DNA of 6,553 bases from Chloroflexota bacterium (GTDB lineage Bacteria; Chloroflexota; Limnocylindria; Limnocylindrales; CSP1-4), in NCBI GenBank assembly GCA_013694835.1, contig JACDBP010000038.1:1-6553 (forward strand). The letters are read 5' to 3'. Under the pieces are notes generated by a model. The model had not been told where the DNA came from. It worked only from the letters and a program-made list of their open reading frames with translations, and ran no database searches. This document shows, piece by piece, positions 1 to 6,307 of the stretch (its first letter is position 1; each line of letters opens with the position of its first letter). A program made the position numbers and the translations under genes.

Positions 1-37
1 GGTGATCCAGGTGCGCAAGGCGCTCGCGCCGAGCGCC
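1..37. repeat. 37-bp exact inverted repeat, arm 1 (partner 569-605)
   Basis: Read on the plus strand these bases are identical to the minus strand of 605 down to 569, position p pairing with 606-p. Both arms encode VIQVRKALAPSA when read in that direction. The match breaks at base 38 (T versus C on the minus strand of arm 1 and the plus strand of arm 2) and may extend beyond the left window edge. The inner 19 bases form an imperfect palindrome, GGCGCTC-5 nt-GAGCGCC, which could act as a template-switch point. Confidence 0.97.
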
Positions 38-96
38 ATCACCATCGCTCCGAGCAGGATCAGCGATCTGGCCCCTGCCCGTCGTCCGTTCGTCAT
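1..96 (-). CDS. N-terminal fragment of an exported protein of unknown function (last ~12 codons doubtful)
   Basis: An ATG at 96 opens a frame running off the window edge (32 codons). It follows the GHL10 stop by only 4 nt and has an excellent GGGGAGGT 6 nt upstream, so a real gene starts here. The residues begin MTNGRRAGARSLILLGAMV, a basic start followed by a hydrophobic core and then MALGASA, which is a Sec signal peptide. The gene is therefore probably an exported member of the same operon. Bases 1-37, encoding the final dozen residues, are an exact inverted copy of positions 569-605, so the sequence after about Met20 may be an assembly artefact rather than this gene's true continuation. 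Function cannot be assigned. In related contexts such a partner might be a hexosaminidase or amidase, but nothing visible here shows that. Confidence 0.6.
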   Translation of the reverse strand, partial: MTNGRRAGARSLILLGAMVMALGASALRTWIT

Positions 97-100
97 CGTC

Positions 101-1720
101 CTACCTCCCCTTGGGCCTGATGGCGAGCGTGGTCAGCTCGCCCGCGTGGACCTCGAACACCGCGACCCGATGGCCGTGCAGCTGGGTGCCGTCGAGCTTG
201 ATCCTGTAACGCCCCGGCGCAAGGTCCACGAAGCCGAACCAGCCGGAGCCATCGGTGAGCTGGGTATCGATGACCGAATGTCCGGAGACATCGGTGAGCT
301 CGACGCGCAGCTGATCGAACGGCACGTCGCGGCGATCGACGACGGTCCCGCGCACGTGACCGGTCGTCGGGTGGGTCTTCCAGGTCATCTCGGGCACGAC
401 GGCGGGCTCCGCGAACACCGGCGGCGTGATCGGGTCGTACTCGCTCGCCTGCGTCAGCGCACGCGTCAGCTCCGCCCGGCTCGCGTCACCGGAGCGTGCC
501 CCGGTATTGGTGAGCGAGTCGGGCGTCCGGTACGAATACCCGACCCAGCCCGCGCTCGGGTTCCCTGCGGCGCTCGGCGCGAGCGCCTTGCGCACCTGGA
601 TCACCGAGTCGGAGATGGAGTTGAGGTAGATCGCGGAGCCGATGGCCGTGGCGCGGTGGTACTGATGGTCCTTGGCGAACTCGTTCCAGTGCTCGTACCA
701 GTCGCGCTGGCTGAAGCCACCGAAGCAGCCAGGGATCGGTCCGCCGGTGCAGAACTCGCGCTTGTAGTTCATCGGGATGTTGAGGTCGAGGATCCCCTCC
801 TCCATCCAGGCCCGCCAGTCCTGGAGCACCTCGCGATACGGCCGGGAGGCCTCCCAGCCGCCGGTCTGGTCGGGTCCGTCGCCGTAGGTGATGGTGTCGG
901 CGCTGATGCGCACCATCGGCTTGATGGCGTAGGTGTCGAGATAGACCCGCCGCACGATGCCCGTGATCTGGTCGCGCCGCCACTCGCTCCACTGCGGATC
1001 GTCCGGAAGCGGCTTGTCGGTCCGCCCCGTGAGGGCCTGGAACCGTGCGAGTGCCACCGGGTTGTAGCCCCACGCATTGTCGAGCGGCCAGGCGGCGAGC
1101 GGAAGGTCCGGGTAGCGGACGCGGTCGAAGTTGAGCCCGTCGATGTCGTAGTTCTCGGCGACGCTCGTGTACATCCGGACGATGTAGTCGGCGGCGGCCG
1201 GATGCCCGGGATCGAAGAACCAGTTGGCCGAGGGGCTGGCGCTCTCGCGGAGCGAGCCGTCGTAGCGGACGCCGAGCCAGTTGTCGGCGCCGGTAGTCGA
1301 AGGGCCGTGGAGGTTGAAGGCGTGCGCCGGATCCGTCGGCGGCGTCGAGCTGTTCCAGAGCGCCGTCGTGATGATCCACGCATGGACCTCGATGCCCTCG
1401 CGGTGGGCGACCTCGATGAGGGTGTCGAGGGGGTCGTACGGCAGCGGTGCGATGGCCGCCTGGGTCCGCGGCATGACCGCCCGGTTGCAGAAGCAGTCGC
1501 CGCGCCGGCCCACCTGGGCGACGATCGCGTTCATGTTCGCGGCCTTGGTGGCGGCCACGAGCTTCTCCACCTCGGTGCGGTCGTAGAGCCCTTCGCCGAA
1601 GGCATCGACCCAGTACGCCCGGAACTGCCCCGGGGCCGGTTCGACCCCCAGCGCGACGCCGGGCAGGGCGCCCAGCACCAGAGCCACGGTCGCCAGGGTG
1701 ACGACGATCCGATTCCGCAT
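101..1720 (-). CDS. Secreted GHL10 (DUF187) glycoside-hydrolase-like protein with C-terminal beta-sandwich domain
   Basis: The 539-residue product starts with a Sec-type signal peptide (residues 1 to about 25, MRNR followed by a hydrophobic core and VALG/VEP). No lipobox is seen, so it is probably released or loosely surface-bound. Residues about 31-400 resemble the GHL10/DUF187 TIM-barrel family: FRAYWVDAFGEGLYD (33-47), a helix then MNAIVAQV (63-70), YDPLDTLIEVAHREGIEVHAW (95-115), and the marker strand DGLNFDRVRYP (194-204). E. coli DigH of this family cleaves denuded peptidoglycan glycans, which suits the adjacent anmK. Residues about 448-536 look like a carboxypeptidase-regulatory/CNA-B type beta-sandwich (GHVRGTVVDRRDVPFDQLRV, then LTDGSGWFGFVDLAPGRYRI). 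Four cysteines (76, 78, 324, 332) could form disulfides. The ATG at 1720 is preferred over a GTG one codon upstream because GGAGGT then sits 4 nt away. The exact catalytic residues and substrate are not established. Confidence 0.85.
   Translation of the reverse strand: MRNRIVVTLATVALVLGALPGVALGVEPAPGQFRAYWVDAFGEGLYDRTEVEKLVAATKAANMNAIVAQVGRRGDCFCNRAVMPRTQAAIAPLPYDPLDTLIEVAHREGIEVHAWIITTALWNSSTPPTDPAHAFNLHGPSTTGADNWLGVRYDGSLRESASPSANWFFDPGHPAAADYIVRMYTSVAENYDIDGLNFDRVRYPDLPLAAWPLDNAWGYNPVALARFQALTGRTDKPLPDDPQWSEWRRDQITGIVRRVYLDTYAIKPMVRISADTITYGDGPDQTGGWEASRPYREVLQDWRAWMEEGILDLNIPMNYKREFCTGGPIPGCFGGFSQRDWYEHWNEFAKDHQYHRATAIGSAIYLNSISDSVIQVRKALAPSAAGNPSAGWVGYSYRTPDSLTNTGARSGDASRAELTRALTQASEYDPITPPVFAEPAVVPEMTWKTHPTTGHVRGTVVDRRDVPFDQLRVELTDVSGHSVIDTQLTDGSGWFGFVDLAPGRYRIKLDGTQLHGHRVAVFEVHAGELTTLAIRPKGR
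103..110 (-). promoter_or_regulatory. Ribosome binding site of the downstream exported-protein gene
   Basis: GGGGAGGT overlaps the first base of the GHL10 stop codon TAG (101-103) and sits 6 nt before the ATG at 96. It is good evidence that a genuine gene follows although most of it is outside the window. Confidence 0.8.
569..605. repeat. 37-bp exact inverted repeat, arm 2 (inside the GHL10 gene)
   Basis: This arm lies within the GHL10 reading frame, where it encodes residues VIQVRKALAPSA (373-384) in good family context. It is therefore the likely original copy and arm 1 the suspect copy. It contains a 7-bp stem hairpin (569-575 with 581-587). Confidence 0.97.
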
Positions 1721-2997
1721 CACGACCTCCCTTTCCTGCCTTCTTGCTTGCCCTTGATCTCGCGTTGCACGGCGATCCGTGTGAGCGTTCCGGAGCCGCC
1801 TCCGGTCCGGCTGGCGCCATCCATCAGCTCGCGGAAGCCATCGCCGGGCCAGATGGCACCGAGCACCGCAGCCCGCCGGGCGCCGGTCGCGCCCGGGAGG
1901 GTGTTCGGCCGCCCGTGGAGGGCCTCGTGGCCGAGCACCGCGAAGAGGATCGCCTCCTTGGCGGCGGCCGGGATGCCCGCGGCGTCGACCATCCGGACCT
2001 CGGGCGGATCGACGCCTGGCGGCGCCTCACGGATGAGCGCCGCCTCGATACCTCGCATCAGCGTCGGATTCCTCGTTCCGCCGCCGGCGACGTGGAGCAC
2101 GGCCGGCCATGGTGCGCCGGAGCCCCGGATGCCCCTGGCGATGGTGCGTGCCGTCAGCTCCGTGACCGTCGCCATCAGGTCGGCATCGGGCATCCCGGCG
2201 ACCCGGCCACGCTTCACGAGGGCTGATGCCATCGCCTCACCGAACAGCTCGCGCCCGGTGCTCTTGGGCGGCCGGCGCGCGTAGTACTCGTGCGCGAGCA
2301 GCTCCTTCAGCAGCCACTCGTGGGCCTTGCCGCTGGCGGCGACCGCGCCATCCTCGTCGCATGGCCGGCGGAGCACCCGCCGCGCGAGCGCATCGATGAG
2401 CGTGTTCCCAGGACCGGTGTCCCACGCGGCGGCCTCGAGCGGCGCTGCGGCGGGGACCAGGGTCACGTTGGCGATGCCGCCGACGTTGAGAGCACCGACC
2501 GTGCGGTCCGGCTCGCCGAACAGCAGCGCATCGAGGAAGCCCACCAGCGGCGCACCCTGGCCTCCGGCTGCGATGTCGCGCGGCCGGAAGTCGGCCACGA
2601 CCGTCCTGCCCGTCCTCTCGGCGATGACCGCGGGCTCGCCGATCTGGAGGCTGGCGAGCGCGCGGCCCTTGTCGTCCACCGCGTGGTGCACGGTCTGGCC
2701 GTGCGAGGCGACGACCGCGACGTCCTTCATCTCGAGACCGGCGGCCCTGATCGCGTTCGACGCGGCGGCGGCGAAGGCCTCACCGGCGGCCACCGACGCG
2801 AGGGCGAGCTCGCCTGCCGACAGCGTCACGGCCGGGTCCGCGAGGTGACGCAGCTGGGCGCGCACCGGCCCAGGCCACGGCGACGCGGTCCAGTCGATCA
2901 CCGAGAGGCGCATCGTCCCCTCGTCGACCTCGAGCTCCACGAGCGCCGTGTCGATGGAATCCAGCGAGGTCCCGCTGTTGAGGCCGAGGACACGCAT
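1720..2997 (-). CDS. anmK: Anhydro-N-acetylmuramic acid kinase
   Basis: AnmK opens the 1,6-anhydro ring of anhydro-MurNAc and phosphorylates it, using ATP and water, to MurNAc-6-phosphate in the cytoplasm; MurQ etherase would normally act next. The 425-residue protein carries the family's motifs in order: phosphate-binding LGLNSGTSLDSID (4-16); VVASHGQTVHH (95-105); VVADFRPRDIAAGGQGAPL (133-151), whose Asp141 aligns by motif with the catalytic Asp; LNVGGIANVTLV (170-181); AWDTGPGNTLIDA (191-203); HVAGGGTRNPTLM (302-314); and a closing TGARRAAVLGAIWPG (371-385). Two positions in the first motif differ from the common MSGTSxDGxD. About 40 residues, ending in a basic tail, follow the usual family end. 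The ATG at 2997 is supported by GAAGGG 6 nt upstream and by homology; the frame stays open far upstream but overlaps the permease gene. It lies 2 nt after the permease and overlaps the next gene by TGATG. Confidence 0.96.
   Translation of the reverse strand: MRVLGLNSGTSLDSIDTALVELEVDEGTMRLSVIDWTASPWPGPVRAQLRHLADPAVTLSAGELALASVAAGEAFAAAASNAIRAAGLEMKDVAVVASHGQTVHHAVDDKGRALASLQIGEPAVIAERTGRTVVADFRPRDIAAGGQGAPLVGFLDALLFGEPDRTVGALNVGGIANVTLVPAAAPLEAAAWDTGPGNTLIDALARRVLRRPCDEDGAVAASGKAHEWLLKELLAHEYYARRPPKSTGRELFGEAMASALVKRGRVAGMPDADLMATVTELTARTIARGIRGSGAPWPAVLHVAGGGTRNPTLMRGIEAALIREAPPGVDPPEVRMVDAAGIPAAAKEAILFAVLGHEALHGRPNTLPGATGARRAAVLGAIWPGDGFRELMDGASRTGGGSGTLTRIAVQREIKGKQEGRKGRS
1725..1731 (-). 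promoter_or_regulatory. Ribosome binding site of the GHL10 gene
   Basis: GGGAGGT on the minus strand lies inside the last codons of anmK. Spacing is 4 nt to the ATG at 1720 but only 1 nt to the GTG at 1723, which favours the ATG. Confidence 0.75.
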
Positions 2998-2999
2998 GG

Positions 3000-3965
3000 T
3001 CAACCCTTCACCCCGCCGACGCGAACGCCATCGAGGAAGTGGCGCTGGAAGAACAGGAACAGCAGGATCATCGGCACCGCCCCCACCGCAGCCCCGGCCA
3101 TCTGGAGACCGATGTTGGAGCTGAACTCCTGCTGGAGCAGCGCGACGCCCACCGGCAGCGTCAGCAGCTCCCGCTTCGAGAGGACGATGAGCGGCCACAG
3201 GAACGCGTTCCAGGCGCCCACGAAGCTGAAGATGGCCACGGTCGCCACGGCCGGCCGCGAGAGCGGCATGATCACCCGCCAGAACACCTGCCACTCGTTC
3301 GCGCCGTCGACCCGCGCGGCCTCCTCCAGCTCGGCTGGCAGGGTCCGGATGAACTGGCGCATCAGGAAGATGCCGAAGACGTCGGCGATGCTGGGCAGGA
3401 TCACGCCGAGCAGGTTGTCGTCCAGGCCGAGCCGCGAGATGAGGATGAAGCGCGGCACGAGCGTGACCTGCACCGGGATCATCAGGCTGCTCACGATGAG
3501 CAGGAACATCAGCCCGCGGCCGGGGAACCGCTTCTTGGCGAAGGCGTAGCCGGCCATCGAGTCGAAGACGACGTGGCAGACCATGATCGCCACGGCGATG
3601 AGCAGGCTGTTGAAGGCCCACAGCAGCACCGGCGCCTGCCGGAACAGCTCGGCCAGGTTCTCCGCGCTGGCGTCGAGCGGCACGAGGCTGGGCGGGACCC
3701 GGATGGCCGCGCTCGACGGCGTCAGGGCGGTCGTCACCATCCAGTAGAACGGGAACAGGGCCACGATCGCCACCGGCACGAGGATCGCCAGGATCGCCAA
3801 CGCCTGGCGTCGCCGCAGCGGTCGACCAGACTCGTCGCCCACGCCACCGACGGGCGGCAGCACGTCCGCCGGGACCGCCACGTCGACCTCACGAGGCGAG
3901 CGCACGGACGCACCGGAGGAGGTCGGTGCGGCGACGTGCGTCTCGCCTCGCGGGTCAGGGCTCAT
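3000..3965 (-). CDS. Carbohydrate ABC transporter permease, MalG/UgpE type
   Basis: This 321-residue protein is the second channel subunit and should pair with the MalF-type permease just upstream. Hydrophobic segments lie at about residues 56-78, 112-135, 152-172, 186-204, 240-262 and 288-308. The ATPase-docking EAA loop is at 214-238 (EEAARVDGANEWQVFWRVI, then MPLSRP), followed by AWNAFLWPLIVLS, typical of MalG relatives. The end, GVRVGGVKG, matches the family's short 'GxxxGAVKG' tail. The first 52 or so residues are a hydrophilic, Pro/Val/Gly-rich stretch longer than usual. The ATG at 3965 overlaps the preceding stop (TGATG), which supports it despite only a weak upstream GGAC. A GTG at Val29, with GAGG five nt upstream, is a possible later start. 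The stop is 2 nt before the anmK start. No ATPase gene is present in the window, so the importer probably uses one encoded elsewhere, as many CUT1 systems do. Confidence 0.95.
   Translation of the reverse strand: MSPDPRGETHVAAPTSSGASVRSPREVDVAVPADVLPPVGGVGDESGRPLRRRQALAILAILVPVAIVALFPFYWMVTTALTPSSAAIRVPPSLVPLDASAENLAELFRQAPVLLWAFNSLLIAVAIMVCHVVFDSMAGYAFAKKRFPGRGLMFLLIVSSLMIPVQVTLVPRFILISRLGLDDNLLGVILPSIADVFGIFLMRQFIRTLPAELEEAARVDGANEWQVFWRVIMPLSRPAVATVAIFSFVGAWNAFLWPLIVLSKRELLTLPVGVALLQQEFSSNIGLQMAGAAVGAVPMILLFLFFQRHFLDGVRVGGVKG
3004..3009 (-). promoter_or_regulatory. Ribosome binding site of anmK
   Basis: GAAGGG lies within the final codons of the MalG-type permease, 6 nt before the ATG at 2997. 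With the 2-nt gap between genes it points to translational coupling. Confidence 0.6.
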
Positions 3966-4906
3966 CAGTATTCGACGTCCGAGCGCAGTGCCCGGAACTG
4001 CAGGACGGAGATGGTCGCGATGACCAGGAACAGCAGGAACGCCTCCGCGGAGGCAAGCCCGTACTCACCGAAGCGGAAGCCGGTGCGCCAGATGAGGTAG
4101 ACGATGGTGTTCGTCGCGTAGCCCGGACCGCCGCCCGTCATCACGTAGACCCGCTCGAAGACCTCGAACGCCGCGATGGTGTAGATGACCGCCACGTAGA
4201 GGGTGATCGGCTTCAGCAGCGGCACCGTGATGTGGCGGAACTTGGCGAAGGCCCCGGCGCCTTCCGATTCGGCCGCCTCGTACAGGTCCCGCGGGATGCC
4301 CGAGAGGGCCGCCGAGTAGAGCACCACGCCGACGGCCGGGATCGTCAGCATCGACGAGAGGATCACCGACCAGAGCGCCACGTTGGCGCCCAGGAACGGC
4401 GACGGATCCGAGATGAACCCGGCGGGGCCGGCACCGAACAGGCTCAGCACCCAGTTGGCCAGCCCCCACGGGTTGGCGTTGAGGATCCAGCGCCAGACGA
4501 GAGCGATGAACACCGCAGAGGTCACCGCCGGCAGGTAGTACGCGGCCCGGAAGAACGTCCGGAACCGAGGCGGCAGCGGATGGATGAGCGTGGCCAGGAC
4601 CATCGCCACGAGCACCCACACGGCGACCGTCAGCACGGAGTAGAGGGCGGTGTTGAGGGCCGCCTGACGGAAGACCGGGTCGTTGAGCAGCGACGTGTAG
4701 TTGTCGAGCCCGACCCAGGCGCTCTGGGCGAGCCCGAACTGCTGGAAGGAGATGACGAACGACCAGCCGAGCGGCAGGAACATGAACAGCACGAAGAACA
4801 CCATGCTCGGCAGCACGAAGAGATACCCGGCCCCGTTGCGGCGCCAGAACCGCAGCAGGCGGCCCGGCGGCGCTGGTGCTCGCTCGGCGGTCGTCGTCAT
4901 CCTCAT
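3965..4906 (-). CDS. Carbohydrate ABC transporter permease, MalF/UgpA type
   Basis: This 313-residue inner-membrane protein is one half of the transmembrane channel of a CUT1-type sugar importer. Six hydrophobic segments can be seen at about residues 28-50, 85-109, 121-141, 175-200, 234-252 and 285-303. The loop that docks the ATPase (EAA motif) is at about 209-233, YEAAESEGAGAFAKFRHITV followed by PLLKP, with the conserved Gly. The sequence MTGGGPGYATNT (256-267) is a typical MalF-family signature. The ATG at 4906 is preceded directly by an in-frame TGA at 4916-4918, so the start cannot be further upstream. No Shine-Dalgarno sequence is visible before it; a second ATG two codons in is also possible. 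It lies 41 nt after the binding-protein gene, with a GC-rich hairpin between, and its stop overlaps the start of the next permease as TGATG, which suggests coupled translation. Confidence 0.95.
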   Translation of the reverse strand: MRMTTTAERAPAPPGRLLRFWRRNGAGYLFVLPSMVFFVLFMFLPLGWSFVISFQQFGLAQSAWVGLDNYTSLLNDPVFRQAALNTALYSVLTVAVWVLVAMVLATLIHPLPPRFRTFFRAAYYLPAVTSAVFIALVWRWILNANPWGLANWVLSLFGAGPAGFISDPSPFLGANVALWSVILSSMLTIPAVGVVLYSAALSGIPRDLYEAAESEGAGAFAKFRHITVPLLKPITLYVAVIYTIAAFEVFERVYVMTGGGPGYATNTIVYLIWRTGFRFGEYGLASAEAFLLFLVIATISVLQFRALRSDVEY

Positions 4907-4916
4907 CGGCGATGGT

Positions 4917-4935
4917 CAGCGCGCGCTGCGCGCAG
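4917..4935 (-). other. GC-rich intercistronic hairpin between binding-protein and permease genes
   Basis: Two overlapping palindromes, CAGCGCGCGCTG (4917-4928) and CTGCGCGCAG (4926-4935), allow a 6-bp all-GC stem (4919-4924 with 4928-4933) and a 3-nt loop. It lies 14 nt after the binding-protein stop and 12 nt before the permease start. No U-run follows, so it is not a typical intrinsic terminator. Such hairpins after binding-protein genes can protect the upstream mRNA or attenuate downstream expression. That role is inferred. Confidence 0.45.
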
Positions 4936-4947
4936 ATCCGCCGTGCC

Positions 4948-6255
4948 TCACTTGCCCAGGAGTGGCGTGATCTTGGCGCCCGCGTCGTCGAGCGCCTGCT
5001 TCGCCGGCTTCTGGCCGGACAGCGCGAGCTGGACCTCGGGATGGATCGCCGCGTCGACCTGGGCCCACTTCTCGATGAGCGGCATGAACTGGACGTTCGG
5101 GAGCATCTCCTCGAAGGGCGCCATCTCGGGGGTGGTGGCCGAGACCTTGATGGACTTGCGCGTGCCCGGGGCGAGATACCAGCCGGGCACGTCGGCCGCG
5201 ACCTCGGCGCTCGTCAGGTACCGCCCGAGGGCGTGGGCGGCGGCCATCCGGGCCGTGTCACTCTTCTTGGGCACCGCGTAGGTCCCCATGCCCCCGACAG
5301 TGATGGGCTTGCCGGCATCGCCGATGGGCGGGGGCAGCACGGTGAACTTGACGCCCTTCGACTTCAGGTTCGTGATGCTGCCGGAGCCGTTGGGCATGAT
5401 GGCAAAGCGCCCGTCGATGAAGCCCTGCTCGACATCGGCGAGCTTGATGGTCGCGCTGTCGGGCGGCATGGCGCCCGCCTTGAACAGATCGACCATCACC
5501 TGGAGGCCCTTTGCCCCCGCTTCGCTGTTGAGCGTGTACGTCTTGTTGTCGGCGCTGAGGACCGTCGCGCCCTGGGCATAGAGCAGCGTCAGGTCGTTGA
5601 CGCTCGCGGCACCCATGTACGTGGCGAAGCCGAAGGTGCCCTCCCCGGAGACGTCCTGGGCGAGCTTCACGAAGTCGGCCACCGTCCAGGTCGCGGTGGG
5701 GATCGTGGCGCCGGCCTTCTCGAGCACCGCGTTGTTGACGTAGTAGCCGATCGGCGGCACCCACTGCGGCCACGCGAGGTGCTGGCCGTTGTAGGCCACG
5801 CCCTCGAGCAGATTCGGGAGGATGTCCGCCTTGTCGTCCGTGGTCAGGTGCTCGTCGATCGGGGAGAGCACACCCTGCGCGCCGTAGCCGGGCAGCCGGT
5901 CGGAAGCGATCCGGAAGATGTCCGGGCCATTCCCTGCAGCGATGGCCGTGTCGAGGCGAGCCAGTCCCTCATCCGAGAAGGGGATGCCGGTGACCGTGAT
6001 GTCGATGCCAGCGTGCTTCTTCTCGTACGCCGCGACGGCATCGTCGACGAGCTTCGATGTCGCGGTCGCGCCGCCGGGCGCGTAGCCCAGGTGCCACCAA
6101 TCAAGGGGTCCCTGGTAGCCGCCTGCGCCCGTGCCACCGGGCGCGCTCGACGCGGCACCCGTTCCCGCCGGTGTCGCGCCGCCGCCGCTGCACGCGGCCA
6201 GGACCAGGCTCGCCGCCACGACGAGGACCCTCGCGATACGTCCGTGTTCCTTCAC
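4948..6255 (-). CDS. Sugar ABC transporter substrate-binding lipoprotein (extracellular solute-binding family 1)
   Basis: This 435-residue protein should capture a sugar outside the cell and deliver it to the two permeases encoded next. The GTG start at 6255 is chosen because GGAAGGAGG lies 7 nt upstream and a signal peptide follows at once; the open frame continues 85 codons upstream but without such support. Residues 1-21 are a lipoprotein signal (positively charged start, then LVVAASLVLA) ending in the lipobox LAAC, with Cys22 as the lipidated residue. Residues 23-47 are a flexible Gly/Ala/Ser/Thr/Pro linker. The mature domain shows family-1 features: AAGNGPDIFRI (106-116), GVLSPIDEHL (128-137), WVPPIGYYVNN (165-175), GRFAIMPNG (282-290) and GGMGTYAVPKKS (321-332). 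Aromatics such as WW at 53-54 and W189 could stack on sugar. Length is normal for the family. The ligand is inferred from the anmK context to be a peptidoglycan amino sugar or short muropeptide sugar; this is not provable from sequence. Confidence 0.93.
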   Translation of the reverse strand: MKEHGRIARVLVVAASLVLAACSGGGATPAGTGAASSAPGGTGAGGYQGPLDWWHLGYAPGGATATSKLVDDAVAAYEKKHAGIDITVTGIPFSDEGLARLDTAIAAGNGPDIFRIASDRLPGYGAQGVLSPIDEHLTTDDKADILPNLLEGVAYNGQHLAWPQWVPPIGYYVNNAVLEKAGATIPTATWTVADFVKLAQDVSGEGTFGFATYMGAASVNDLTLLYAQGATVLSADNKTYTLNSEAGAKGLQVMVDLFKAGAMPPDSATIKLADVEQGFIDGRFAIMPNGSGSITNLKSKGVKFTVLPPPIGDAGKPITVGGMGTYAVPKKSDTARMAAAHALGRYLTSAEVAADVPGWYLAPGTRKSIKVSATTPEMAPFEEMLPNVQFMPLIEKWAQVDAAIHPEVQLALSGQKPAKQALDDAGAKITPLLGK

Positions 6256-6262
6256 CTGTATG

Positions 6263-6271
6263 CCTCCTTCC
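6263..6271 (-). promoter_or_regulatory. Strong ribosome binding site of the binding-protein gene
   Basis: The minus strand reads GGAAGGAGG, then 7 nt, then GTG at 6255. This site decides the start in favour of the GTG followed by the lipoprotein signal, against an 85-codon-longer frame. Confidence 0.88.
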
Positions 6272-6307
6272 GGTTGCTTCCATTGCCCTGAAGTGACGTG
6301 ATGCGAC

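Noticed and set aside
486..1820. 444-codon minus-strand frame overlapping the GHL10 gene
   Set aside because: It is a different frame of the same strand with Arg/Pro/Gly-rich translation. The GHL10 frame has a signal peptide, ribosome binding site and family motifs.
2..2284. 760-codon open frame on the plus strand
   Set aside because: It lies antisense to the GHL10 gene and to part of anmK, both with clear family motifs. Its translation is low-complexity Arg/Asp/Val/Gly-rich with no domain, as expected for a GC-rich shadow frame.
2998..3621. Upstream extension of the anmK frame
   Set aside because: It overlaps the MalG-type permease. The translation is Arg/Pro-rich, and AnmK homology begins exactly at the ATG at 2997.
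4917..4935. Intrinsic terminator after the binding-protein gene
   Set aside because: A GC hairpin is present but no U-run follows, and the permease genes continue directly.
3039..6291. Long plus-strand frames (3039-4100, 3926-5281, 4876-6291) and 2290-3549
   Set aside because: They are antisense to the ABC transporter genes and anmK. Compositions rich in Arg, His, Gln and Glu, the lack of ribosome binding sites and the absence of motifs mark them as shadows.
6256..6307. Possible promoter or operator between the kinase and binding-protein genes
   Set aside because: No convincing -35/-10 pair and no clean palindrome were seen apart from the ribosome binding site.
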